Shown here one piece after another: positions 52,842 to 60,534 of a DNA stretch of 64,000 nt; position 1 is the stretch's first letter, and the number at the start of each line of letters is the position of its first letter. Where the stretch lies: the NCBI GenBank assembly GCA_003482455.1, contig DMYW01000012.1, positions 12,413 through 76,412 on the forward strand, written 5' to 3'. The notes beneath the pieces were generated by a model, which was not told the origin of the DNA, ran no database searches, and worked only from the letters and a program-made list of their open reading frames with translations. The position numbers and the translations under genes were made by a program. The stretch comes from Rheinheimera sp. (lineage in GTDB: Bacteria > Pseudomonadota > Gammaproteobacteria > Enterobacterales > Alteromonadaceae).

Positions 52842-53450
52842 TTGAATAAATACCGTCTAGAAGCCTTTAGCGACGGCGTGATCGCCATCATCATCACCTT
52901 TATGGTGTTCAACTTAAAAGTGCCACACGGCGCGCAGTGGGCTGATTTGGCGCCGTTGTGGCCGGTGTTTTTGTCTTACGTGCTGAGTTTTATCTACGTC
53001 GGTATTTATTGGAACAATCACCATCATCTGCTGCACAGCGCGCATCAAGTCAGCGGGGCCTTGTTATGGGCGAATTTGCATTTGTTGTTTTGGTTGTCCT
53101 TGATGCCATTTGCCACCGGCTGGATGGGCGAAAACCAATTTGCGCCGCTGCCGACAGCCTTGTACGGGTTTGTGCTGTTGATGGCCGCCGTGGCTTATCA
53201 CTTGGTGCAACAATGTATTATTTACACCGAAGGCCAGCAGACTGTGCTTAAGCGCGCACTCGGCAACGATGTCAAAGGCAAGTTGTCGCCCTGGCTATAT
53301 CTGGCGGGCATCATCAGCGCGTTTTATGTGCATGGCCTAAGTTTATTGTTTTATTTTATTGTCGCCATGATGTGGTTGGTGCCGGATAAACGCATCGAGC
53401 GTGAACTGCGGCCGCATCCCGACGACCACCCACAGAATCCGCAGCATTGA
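52842..53450 (+). CDS. TMEM175-family potassium channel (DUF1211)
   Basis: A 202-residue membrane protein with about six helices. Its opening NKYRLEAFSDGVIAIIITFMV holds the Arg-x-x-x-Phe-Ser-Asp signature of bacterial TMEM175 channels, which pass potassium with modest selectivity. HHHLLHSAHQ and WANLHLLFWLSLMPF in the middle also fit the family. TTG 52842 is the likely start, since GGAGGGG lies five bases before it and family members begin just before this motif; an in-frame TTG at 52824 is longer but has no such site. Confidence 0.88.
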   Translation: MNKYRLEAFSDGVIAIIITFMVFNLKVPHGAQWADLAPLWPVFLSYVLSFIYVGIYWNNHHHLLHSAHQVSGALLWANLHLLFWLSLMPFATGWMGENQFAPLPTALYGFVLLMAAVAYHLVQQCIIYTEGQQTVLKRALGNDVKGKLSPWLYLAGIISAFYVHGLSLLFYFIVAMMWLVPDKRIERELRPHPDDHPQNPQH

Positions 53451-53557
53451 CCATTTGCCAGAGGGGCGGTAGCGCATGGCGGCGGAGCATTGACGCGGAC
53501 GGACCAGCATGTTTGCCGATGCTGCTACGCCGTATAACGTGCCAACTTCATACCAGT

Positions 53558-53577
53558 ATTATTTCAATAATCGCAAT
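53558..53577. promoter_or_regulatory. Shared palindromic site, copy A (before AhpD-like gene)
   Basis: A 20-bp stretch built on the dyad attat-ttca-ataat plus cgcaat. It is identical to 56373-56392. In both copies attcttgc follows at an offset of 41 bp, and a TATAC -10-like element comes after that (here 53621-53626). The spacing suits a LysR-type activator site. Confidence 0.7.
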
Positions 53578-53671
53578 TATTGATTGCCATTTTCGGTGAT
53601 TCTTGCCAATTCAGTGTTTCTATACAGTGGCAACCACAGCACTGATGCTGCAACTTCTGTGGAGAATCATC

Positions 53672-54208
53672 ATGACGTTATTACATGCCGTTACCGACCA
53701 ACAAGCCAATGCCGAACAACAACAGCTGTTTGCTGCGGTCAAAGCGGCGCTTGGCGTAACACCGAATTTAATGCGCACGGTTGGCCAAAGCCCGGCGGCG
53801 CTGCAAGGTTACTTGTCACTCAATGCAGCCCTTGGCCAAGGTTTATTGCCGGTGGCGCTGCGTGAACGCATTGCTTTAGCGGTAGCGCAATTTAATGGCT
53901 GCGAGTATTGCTTGTCAGCGCACAGTTATTTGGCGAAAAACGTGGCGAAGCTGTCGGACGAAGCTATTCACGCGGCGCGTCAATTCGAAGCGATGGACGT
54001 GAAAACCACAGCCGCACTGCGGTTTGTCAACGAGGTGCTGACAACACGTGGCCAAGTGGCTGAATCCAGTGTCGCTGCGGTGCTGGCTGCCGGGTTTAAC
54101 CAAGGCGAAGTGGTGGAGTTGGTGTTAAACGTGGCGCTGAACGTGCTGACGAATTACGTCAACAATGTCGCTCGCACTGACATCGATTTCCCGCATGTGC
54201 GGGCGTAA
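53672..54208 (+). CDS. AhpD-like carboxymuconolactone decarboxylase family protein
   Basis: A 178-residue helical protein of the CMD/AhpD superfamily, with the redox-active CxxC and proton-relay His in FNGCEYCLSAHSYLAK (Cys about 77 and 80, His about 84). Relatives reduce peroxides or act as alkylhydroperoxidases. GGAGAATCATC precedes ATG 53672; the longer frame from 53603 runs through the promoter. A site identical to one before the CZB receptor gene lies upstream, so this protein probably belongs to an oxidant-response set controlled by one of the LysR proteins. Confidence 0.88.
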   Translation: MTLLHAVTDQQANAEQQQLFAAVKAALGVTPNLMRTVGQSPAALQGYLSLNAALGQGLLPVALRERIALAVAQFNGCEYCLSAHSYLAKNVAKLSDEAIHAARQFEAMDVKTTAALRFVNEVLTTRGQVAESSVAAVLAAGFNQGEVVELVLNVALNVLTNYVNNVARTDIDFPHVRA

Positions 54209-54258
54209 GTTGCCGCGCGTTTGATGGCTTGGCAGTACGCATCGGACCGCATCTAAAC

Positions 54259-54293
54259 AAGCTTGGTGGACAATCCGCCAAGCTTGGCTTTTT
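54259..54293 (+). terminator. Rho-independent terminator after AhpD-like gene
   Basis: Stem aagcttggtgga (54259-54270) / tccgccaagctt (54274-54285) with one wobble pair, then ggcttttt. Confidence 0.85.
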
Positions 54294-54428
54294 GCTATGT
54301 TATGGCGGTCGCCCATGTGTGGGTGATCCGCGGTGGCTCAATAGTTACGGCGCTGCTGCAGTTGCGGCGAGGTGCAAGCCGCCGCTCTCCGCGCCAATGC
54401 TGGTAGCGCTACGCGCCAAGCCCCCAAT

Positions 54429-55325
54429 TTAAGCCGAACCTTGGCGCAGCGCCGCCAAGGCAAAATCGACAAAACTGCGCACCCGCGCCGACGCTTTCCG
54501 CCCTTCGCGGTAACTCAGATACACCGGCAGCGGCGCTGGCATCCAATCGGTTAATACCGGCACTAAAACACCGTCGGCTAGCTGCTGCTGACACTGATAT
54601 CGCATCAAACGGGTAATGCCAAAGCCAGTCAGCGCCGCTTGTTTGGCAGCATTGTTGGTACTGGTTTGTAAGCGCGGGGCGATTGGCAGTTCTAAGCGGC
54701 TGCCATCAGGCTGGTTAAACCGCCACGAGGCACTGCGACTATCGGCCAGCGATTGGATCAAACAATGCTGGCTTAAATCCGCTGGCTGTGTGGGCGTGCC
54801 ATGTGTGGCCAAATACGCAGGGCTTGCCACCAGCACGCGGTCGATATGGCCAAGCGGCAACGCCACTAACGAGGAATCCAACTGCTCGCCCATCACAAAC
54901 GCCACATCAATGCCTTCATCGTACAAATGCACGGGGCGGTCCAGCAATTGTGCGCGGGCTTGCACCTCGGGATGTGCCGCCAAAAACTTAAGCAGCAGCG
55001 GCATGACCACGTCTTGGCCATACAAAAACGGCGCCGCTATGACCAGTTCGCCCCGAATGCTGCGGTGCACACCGGTGGCGGATGCTTCGGCGTCGTCCAG
55101 TTCGCGCAAAATCCGTTGACTGTCGGCCAGGTACTGCACGCCGGCAGCCGTCAGCGCGACGCCGCGGGTGGTGCGCTGCAATAATTGGCTGTGAATGCGG
55201 GCTTCAAGGCTCGCCACGGCGCGGGTCACTGTCGGCGCTGACAGCTCTAACTGCCGCGCCGCGCTGGCAAAACTTTTAAGCTCCGCGACGCGGCAAAAGA
55301 TGCGCATTTGATCAAATGGATCCAT
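54429..55325 (-). CDS. LysR-family regulator (second of tandem pair)
   Basis: A 298-residue LysR regulator. N-terminal helix-turn-helix (MRIFCRVAELKSFASAARQLELSAPTVTRAVASLEARI), linker and two-lobe effector domain (about 90-295; RLQTSTNNAAKQAALTGFGITRLM). It closely parallels the adjacent LysR in length and order and is probably a duplicate. It starts three bases after the other's stop on the same strand, so the two are likely one transcript. Effector unknown. Confidence 0.92.
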   Translation of the reverse strand: MDPFDQMRIFCRVAELKSFASAARQLELSAPTVTRAVASLEARIHSQLLQRTTRGVALTAAGVQYLADSQRILRELDDAEASATGVHRSIRGELVIAAPFLYGQDVVMPLLLKFLAAHPEVQARAQLLDRPVHLYDEGIDVAFVMGEQLDSSLVALPLGHIDRVLVASPAYLATHGTPTQPADLSQHCLIQSLADSRSASWRFNQPDGSRLELPIAPRLQTSTNNAAKQAALTGFGITRLMRYQCQQQLADGVLVPVLTDWMPAPLPVYLSYREGRKASARVRSFVDFALAALRQGSA

Positions 55326-55328
55326 GGC

Positions 55329-56225
55329 TTACTCCGTCAACAAGGCTGGATGGCCGCGCAACTGGCGGGCGCAGAATTCGACAAAACGCAGCGTTTTCGG
55401 CGTTGGCCTTCGCCCAGCGGGGCAGACTAACTGCACCGGGATGGTCGCGGTTTGATAGTCAGTTAGCAGCAGCTGCAAACGCCCAGCCGCCAGTGCTGGC
55501 GCCACTTGATAACTCATCAAGCGCGTAATGCCAGCGCCCGCTTCGGCAGCCGCGAGTGCTGCTTGGTTGGCGTTGACGCGTAGCCAAGGTGTGATGGGCA
55601 ATTGAAACATACTATGTCCTTCGACAAAGGCCCAAGGCCCGACCGTTTGTGCGTCGATCAGTTTGTGGGTGAGCAGTTGCTGCGGGGTTTCGGGCGCGCC
55701 GTGCTCGGCGACATAAGTGGGTGATGCACAGACCACGCGCCGCACAAAACCGACGGTTTCACTGAGTTCATAACCGCTTTGGGCTGGCGCAATTCGCAGC
55801 GCCACATGAATACCTTCGTCGGCCAGATTCACCAGCTGATCGCTAAGCAGCAAGCGCAGCTGCACCTTGGGGTGTTGGGCTAAAAACTCGCTGACAATGG
55901 GCGTTAGCACCTGCTCGCCAAACAGCACGGGCGCCGAGACTAACAAGGGACCGCTGAGTTCATCTTGCACGCCGCGACTGGCTTCACTGGCGTCATCCAG
56001 TTCTAACAAAATGCGCTTGCAGTCCTGAGCAAAACGCCGGCCGGCGTCGGTCAGTTGTACCCGGCGCGTGTTGCGACTCAGCAGCAAAATACCCAAGCGT
56101 TGCTCGAGTGCGGCGATGGCGCGAGTGACCCCCGACGGCGACATCAGCAGCTGCTGCGCCGCTTTGGCAAAGCTGCCACTGTCGACCACGGCGACAAAGA
56201 TGCTCATTTGTGAAAAACGGTCCAT
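55329..56225 (-). CDS. LysR-family regulator (first of tandem pair)
   Basis: A 298-residue LysR regulator, the first gene of the tandem pair. Helix-turn-helix MSIFVAVVDSGSFAKAAQQLLMSPSGVTRAIAALEQRL, then a periplasmic-protein-like effector domain with a WLRVNANQAALAAAEAGAGITRLMSYQ segment paralleling its neighbour. AGGA lies eight bases before ATG 56225. It is divergent from the CZB receptor gene, with the 20-bp shared site between, a classical LysR layout. It may regulate that gene, the AhpD-like gene and itself. Confidence 0.92.
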   Translation of the reverse strand: MDRFSQMSIFVAVVDSGSFAKAAQQLLMSPSGVTRAIAALEQRLGILLLSRNTRRVQLTDAGRRFAQDCKRILLELDDASEASRGVQDELSGPLLVSAPVLFGEQVLTPIVSEFLAQHPKVQLRLLLSDQLVNLADEGIHVALRIAPAQSGYELSETVGFVRRVVCASPTYVAEHGAPETPQQLLTHKLIDAQTVGPWAFVEGHSMFQLPITPWLRVNANQAALAAAEAGAGITRLMSYQVAPALAAGRLQLLLTDYQTATIPVQLVCPAGRRPTPKTLRFVEFCARQLRGHPALLTE

Positions 56226-56299
56226 ACCTTTGATCCTATTCCAGATATTGCGCCATGCTGTTGCAGTGCTGCGTAAACTTCATGGGTAAAGTGCATGTG

Positions 56300-56332
56300 T
56301 GAAGTCTATGTCTGAAGTCTATGTCTGAAGTG
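56300..56332. repeat. 13-bp direct repeat, about 2.5 copies
   Basis: tgaagtctatgtc twice, followed by tgaagtg, between divergent lysR and CZB receptor genes. Confidence 0.7.
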
Positions 56333-56372
56333 GACATGGCACTTACCGCTGATGCAGCGTTAAACATCCGGC

Positions 56373-56392
56373 ATTATTTCAATAATCGCAAT
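56373..56392. promoter_or_regulatory. Shared palindromic site, copy B (before CZB receptor gene)
   Basis: Identical in all 20 bases to 53558-53577. It lies 22 bp upstream of the predicted -35 element (56415) and 148 bp from the divergent lysR start. Confidence 0.75.
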
Positions 56393-56531
56393 ACTGAATT
56401 GATATCTGCTGTAATTCTTGCGAATTTGACGATGAACTATACTGCATATTCAACACAAACCGTGCAATGACGTGAGGAACTTGTCCTGACGCCTTTGCCC
56501 AAGGCAATTCCCACCCCAGTTGAGGTTCTTT

Positions 56532-57638
56532 ATGTTTGGCATGGTGTCCGCACAACAGCTTGAAGGTTACAAACAACAAATCACTCAATTACAACAACAG
56601 TTGGCCGTCGCGAATGACGAACAACGGCAACTGCAAGCGCAGCTTAGTGCCGCCGAGCAAGCGACCCAGGCCGCCGTGCAAGAGCAGCAACACAGCCAAC
56701 GCGTGTTGACGCAGCTGCTGCAAATGGCTAATTCGATGCAACAAGCGCAGCAAAGCATGGGCGACTTGGCGCGCACCATGCGCACGGAACAAGGCCGCGC
56801 CGTTGAGATGAGGCAAGTATCCAGCGGCTGTAGCGACGATTTCCGCGCTATTGCCTCGCAGCTGGGTATTTTGGCCAACGATTCGTCCGATGCAGCGCGC
56901 CAAGTGACCCAGCTGGATGAACGGGCGCAGCAGATCGGCGGTTTTGTGCAGCTGATTAAAGAAATTGCCGACCAAACCAACTTGCTAGCACTCAACGCCG
57001 CAATCGAAGCGGCACGCGCCGGTGAACAAGGCCGCGGTTTTGCGGTGGTCGCCGACGAAGTGCGCAACCTCGCCAAACGCACCATGACCGCAACCGGCGA
57101 GATCTCAGCCTTGGTGGCCGGCATGCGCGAAGACAGCAGCGCTAGTCGCAACAAAATGGAAGCGCTGGCCGGCCAAGCGGGCGAATTTAGTCAAAATGGC
57201 GAAGCGGCGGCTGGCACCATGCAAAGTATTTTGCAGCTGTCGCAAGGGCTGGAACAGTCGGCGACCAGCTCGTCGCTGCGCGGTTTTTGTGAAGTGGCGA
57301 AAATCGACCATCTGCTGTTTAAGCTGCGGGTCTATCGCATTTTGTTTGGCTTATCCAGTGAATCAGCGGCCGATTTTGTCGATCACACCCAGTGCCGGTT
57401 AGGCAAATGGTACTACGAAGGCGAAGGGCATGATCATGCGCACCTGCCTGGATACCGCGAGATGGACGCGCCGCATTTAGAGCTGCATAAAGCGGTGCAA
57501 CAAGTGCTGAACGCGCATAAACAACAAGACCATGACGGCGTTTATCGCGGCATTCAAGCGATGGAACACGCCGGCAACCAAGTGCTGGCGGCGCTAGAGA
57601 AAATGGCGTCGGCCGACCTAGGACATCGTCATGGTTAA
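56532..57638 (+). CDS. Soluble chemoreceptor with CZB zinc-binding domain
   Basis: A 368-residue cytoplasmic chemoreceptor with no membrane helix. An N-terminal coiled coil (about 7-65) leads to a short signalling domain with EIADQTNLLALNAAIEAARAGEQGRGFAVVADEVRNLAKRT (about 145-190) and a C-terminal CZB domain (about 255-365). Its zinc ligands are visible in AKIDHLLFK (His), CRLGKWYYEG (Cys) and two later His (HLELHKAV). CZB proteins such as TlpD sense zinc or hypochlorous acid through that Cys. GAGG precedes ATG 56532. Its stop overlaps the HD-GYP start by eight bases. Confidence 0.92.
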   Translation: MFGMVSAQQLEGYKQQITQLQQQLAVANDEQRQLQAQLSAAEQATQAAVQEQQHSQRVLTQLLQMANSMQQAQQSMGDLARTMRTEQGRAVEMRQVSSGCSDDFRAIASQLGILANDSSDAARQVTQLDERAQQIGGFVQLIKEIADQTNLLALNAAIEAARAGEQGRGFAVVADEVRNLAKRTMTATGEISALVAGMREDSSASRNKMEALAGQAGEFSQNGEAAAGTMQSILQLSQGLEQSATSSSLRGFCEVAKIDHLLFKLRVYRILFGLSSESAADFVDHTQCRLGKWYYEGEGHDHAHLPGYREMDAPHLELHKAVQQVLNAHKQQDHDGVYRGIQAMEHAGNQVLAALEKMASADLGHRHG

Positions 57639-58572
57639 TGCGGCCATGCTAGATGCTGCCCAGCGCCACGAGCAATCGCCCGCGTTACAGCGAGAATTGC
57701 AGCAATATCGGCAAGCGCTGCTGACCAGCTTGATGACCAGCGCAGCCATGGTGGAAGCGCGTGACCCCTACACGGGCGGGCATTTGTGGCGCGTGGCACG
57801 CTTTTCGATGACCTTGGCCGAGCACGCAGGCTTGGATGCGCTTGAAAGCACTCGCATTGGTATCGCCGGTTTTTTGCATGACATCGGCAAAATAGCCATT
57901 CCTGACGCCGTGCTGCGCAAGCCAGGCAAACTGACCGATGATGAATTCGCGGTGATCAAAACCCACCCGGAAGTTGGCGCCTCGATGCTGGCTGGCCATC
58001 CGCTGGCGGCTTTGGTCGAACCTGCGGTGCTGTGGCATCACGAAATGCCCAACGGCCGTGGTTATCCACAGCAGCTGCGTGGGGATGCCATTCCACTGGA
58101 TGCGCGAATTGTCGGTATTTGTGATGCGTTTGATGCGATGACTAGTACGCGGCCTTATCGCGCCGGCATGCCGATTGAAAAAGCATTAGAGATCATCGAG
58201 CAGCAGCTAGGCGAGCAATTTGACGCCACGTTAGGCCGCTTGTTTGTAGACCTGGGCCGAGCCGGCGCCTGGCAACACATAGTCGGTCACAGCGACGATG
58301 GTATACCACTCGGTGTGTGTCCGGCGTGTGGGCCGACACTTGTGCGCACCCAGCACACTTCTGATGGCGAGACAGTGACTTGCCCGGCATGTTTTGCCCA
58401 ATTGCAGTGGCAGCAAGAAGAAGGGCCGGCAGTCAGTGCGCCCAGCATCCAGCAAGGTCGCCATTGGCGCGCCGTACCAACTGGCCAGCGTGCTTTATTC
58501 GCTGTGGCGCAACCCGATCCGCAATTAATCAATCAATTAGTGCAGCGTTGGGCTGCCTTGAAGGACCTGTGA
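57631..58572 (+). CDS. HD-GYP phosphodiesterase with C-terminal zinc ribbon
   Basis: A 313-residue cytoplasmic protein. The HD-GYP domain (about 35-205) has ARDPYTGGHLWRVAR, HDIGKIAIPD, HPEVG, HHEMPNGRGYP and DAFDAMTSTRPYR, so c-di-GMP hydrolysis is expected. The C-terminal part adds a zinc ribbon (CPACG and CPACF, about 230-262) not usual for the family. The ATG lies within the upstream gene's last codons (8-bp overlap), implying tight co-expression with the CZB receptor. No receiver domain is present, so input may come through the receptor or the ribbon. Confidence 0.9.
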   Translation: MVNAAMLDAAQRHEQSPALQRELQQYRQALLTSLMTSAAMVEARDPYTGGHLWRVARFSMTLAEHAGLDALESTRIGIAGFLHDIGKIAIPDAVLRKPGKLTDDEFAVIKTHPEVGASMLAGHPLAALVEPAVLWHHEMPNGRGYPQQLRGDAIPLDARIVGICDAFDAMTSTRPYRAGMPIEKALEIIEQQLGEQFDATLGRLFVDLGRAGAWQHIVGHSDDGIPLGVCPACGPTLVRTQHTSDGETVTCPACFAQLQWQQEEGPAVSAPSIQQGRHWRAVPTGQRALFAVAQPDPQLINQLVQRWAALKDL

Positions 58573-58573
58573 G

Positions 58574-59044
58574 ATGACTACCGCACGACCGCCGCTTCCT
58601 CCTTTTACCGCCGAAACTGCCGCGCAAAAAGCCCGGCTGGCCGAAGATGCGTGGAATCGCCAGCAACCAGCGCAAGTTGCGCTGGCTTACACAGAAGCAA
58701 GCCAGTGGCGCAATCGCGCTGAGATCTTCAGTGGCCGCACCGCAATCGTGGCGTTTCTAGAACGAAAATGGACGCGTGAGCAGCAATACCGTTTGATCAA
58801 AGAAGTGTGGGCGTTTAGCGAAAATCGCATTGCTGTAAGGTTTGCCTACGAATGGCATGACGACACGGGGCAGTGGTTTCGCAGTTACGGCAATGAGAAT
58901 TGGCAATTTGACGAGCATGGTTTGATGGCCGAGCGCCATGCCAGCATCAATGACCTGCCGATTCGCGCTGACCAACGCTTGTTTCATTGGCCTTTGGGTG
59001 TGCGTCCTGCCGATCATCCGTCGTTGTCGGATCTTGGTTTATAA
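58574..59044 (+). CDS. DUF1348 / SnoaL-like NTF2-fold protein
   Basis: A 156-residue protein matching DUF1348 in length and content: FTAETAAQKARLAEDAWNRQQP, AYTEASQWRNRAEIFSGRTAIVAFLERKW and EWHDDTGQWFRSYGNENWQFDEHG. The fold is NTF2/SnoaL-like with a ligand pocket. Function unknown, often listed as a nuclear transport factor 2 family protein. Its ATG lies one base after the HD-GYP stop, so it is the third gene of that unit. Confidence 0.92.
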   Translation: MTTARPPLPPFTAETAAQKARLAEDAWNRQQPAQVALAYTEASQWRNRAEIFSGRTAIVAFLERKWTREQQYRLIKEVWAFSENRIAVRFAYEWHDDTGQWFRSYGNENWQFDEHGLMAERHASINDLPIRADQRLFHWPLGVRPADHPSLSDLGL

Positions 59045-59111
59045 GCCGCGCTTGCACAACGAGTGACCAGCAGATAGGTTAAATGTTTGTCAGTTAAGCC
59101 TTGGAGTTACG

Positions 59112-59540
59112 ATGTTACAGTTACCGGTTACTTTAATGATCGCTGGCATGTTTGCCTTGTTGATGGTGGCGCTAAGTTTGCCGATTTCACTGCGCCGTCG
59201 CGCCACGCAAAACGCGGCCGCCGATGGTGGCGCGGACCTCGAGTTGCAGCGACGTATTCGCGCCCATGGCAACTTTATTGAATACGCGCCATCGATGCTG
59301 CTGATTATCGCCTTGATGGAAGGTTCAGGCGCTGCGCACCCGCTGGTGGCCAGTGTCGGTATGGCGTTTTTGATCAGTCGGTTATTGCATGCGTTTGGCA
59401 TGCTACGCAGCGTGCTACCGGCGCGAGCGCTGGGCATGGTGATCCAGCATCTGACGTTTATCGGCGCTGGTATTTGGTTGTTGTGGCACGGCAGCTATCT
59501 GTTGAGTAGGTTGGCGCACGGTATGCCAGTGGCCGCTTAA
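59112..59540 (+). CDS. MAPEG family membrane protein
   Basis: A 142-residue membrane protein with four helices and the MAPEG signature LQRRIRAHGNFIEYAPSMLL (about 45-65). MAPEG proteins include microsomal glutathione transferases and related enzymes; bacterial members are mostly uncharacterised. The helices lie about 5-25, 58-75, 80-100 and 113-133. Preceded by TTGGAG before ATG 59112. Possibly the last gene of the LysR-adjacent unit; a strong terminator follows. Confidence 0.88.
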   Translation: MLQLPVTLMIAGMFALLMVALSLPISLRRRATQNAAADGGADLELQRRIRAHGNFIEYAPSMLLIIALMEGSGAAHPLVASVGMAFLISRLLHAFGMLRSVLPARALGMVIQHLTFIGAGIWLLWHGSYLLSRLAHGMPVAA

Positions 59541-59569
59541 ACAGCGCTGGATACAAGGTTTCCCCAATT

Positions 59570-59597
59570 AAAAAAGACGACCGAGGTCGTCTTTTTT
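59570..59597. terminator. Bidirectional terminator
   Basis: Perfect 12-bp arms aaaaaagacgac / gtcgtctttttt around cgag, between the convergent MAPEG and TrhA genes. Confidence 0.9.
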
Positions 59598-59614
59598 AAT
59601 GCCAACTGCTGCAG

Positions 59615-60262
59615 TTACAGCACATACCAATAAATGGCCAAGAAGTGGCAAATCGAGCCGGCCAGCACAAACAAATGCCAAATCACGTGGTGGAAAAACA
59701 ATTTCTTTTGCACGTAAAACACCACGCCACCGGAGTAACACAAACCACCGGCTAACAACCACCACAAGCCTTCATGCGGCACCAAACGCAGCATGGTTTC
59801 GCCCATGGTGACCACTAACCAGCCCATCATCAGGTACAGCGCGATCGATAGTTTTTGAAATTTAGCGCCGGTGAAAATCTTCAAGATGACGCCGGCCAGC
59901 GCAATGGCCCAGACAATGCCAAACAGCCACCAGCCGCCGTCATCGCGCAGGCTGATTAAGGTAAATGGGGTATAAGTCCCTGCAATTAATAAGAAAATCG
60001 CGCTGTGGTCGACTTTGCGCAGCCACAGCTTCCAAGGGCCTGGCGGCACTGCATGGTAAATGGTCGAGCTGGCGTACAACAAACACATACTGATGCCAAA
60101 CACTAAGCTACTGGCGATACGCCAAGGATCATCGCCAGAGGCTTGCAGCATCACCACCAGCGCAACGATGCTGGCGATAAAACCCGCGCCATGGCTTAAG
60201 CTGTGACCCCATTCTTCAATGGGACTGTAATGGGTTGGGGCTTTGGTCGGTTCAGTCGACAT
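59615..60262 (-). CDS. trhA: TrhA/hemolysin III family protein
   Basis: A 215-residue membrane protein of the hemolysin III (YqfA/TrhA) family, a bacterial branch of the PAQR superfamily. Seven helices and the metal-site motifs are visible: SHGAG near 23, SSTIYHAV near 68, KVDHSAIFLLIAGTYTP near 85 and HHVIWHLFVLAG near 190. E. coli TrhA affects membrane energetics and lipid homeostasis. AGGA precedes ATG 60262; the frame from 60304 is rejected. Confidence 0.92.
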   Translation of the reverse strand: MSTEPTKAPTHYSPIEEWGHSLSHGAGFIASIVALVVMLQASGDDPWRIASSLVFGISMCLLYASSTIYHAVPPGPWKLWLRKVDHSAIFLLIAGTYTPFTLISLRDDGGWWLFGIVWAIALAGVILKIFTGAKFQKLSIALYLMMGWLVVTMGETMLRLVPHEGLWWLLAGGLCYSGGVVFYVQKKLFFHHVIWHLFVLAGSICHFLAIYWYVL

Positions 60263-60487
60263 GAATATCCTGTGAAAAATCAATATTGCGGAAGTTCGCG
60301 GCAAGTCCGCAGAAAATCTTGTGAAAATGCTGAGTTATTGCGGGTGTTTTAGCATCATACGTGGATAAATCTATAGCGTCATCAAGATTCATACGTATGG
60401 CAGTGACGCGCCGATGGATCTTGCCACAGCCTAGGCGCGAAAAATGTCGGGCAGATGACAGTTGCCCCGGCGTCAGCCAATGGCCGG

Positions 60488-60512
60488 AAAAAAAAGGCGG
60501 CATAACGCCGCC
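60488..60512 (-). terminator. Rho-independent terminator after amylosucrase gene
   Basis: On the minus strand ggcggc-gttat-gccgcc (60496-60512) is followed by eight T (60488-60495). Confidence 0.9.
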
Positions 60513-60534
60513 ACAGTCGAGAGAAAACGGTCAC

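Larger units (their letters stand above)
56226..56531. promoter_or_regulatory. Divergent region, lysR and CZB receptor
   Basis: A 306-bp region holding a 13-bp tandem repeat (56300-56332), the shared 20-bp site (56373-56392) and a sigma70-like promoter for the plus-strand gene (TTCTTG 56415-56420, 17-bp spacer, TATACT 56438-56443). Confidence 0.65.

Noticed and set aside
54616..55119. 167-residue plus-strand ORF opposite a LysR gene
   Set aside because: Cys/Ser-rich shadow frame.
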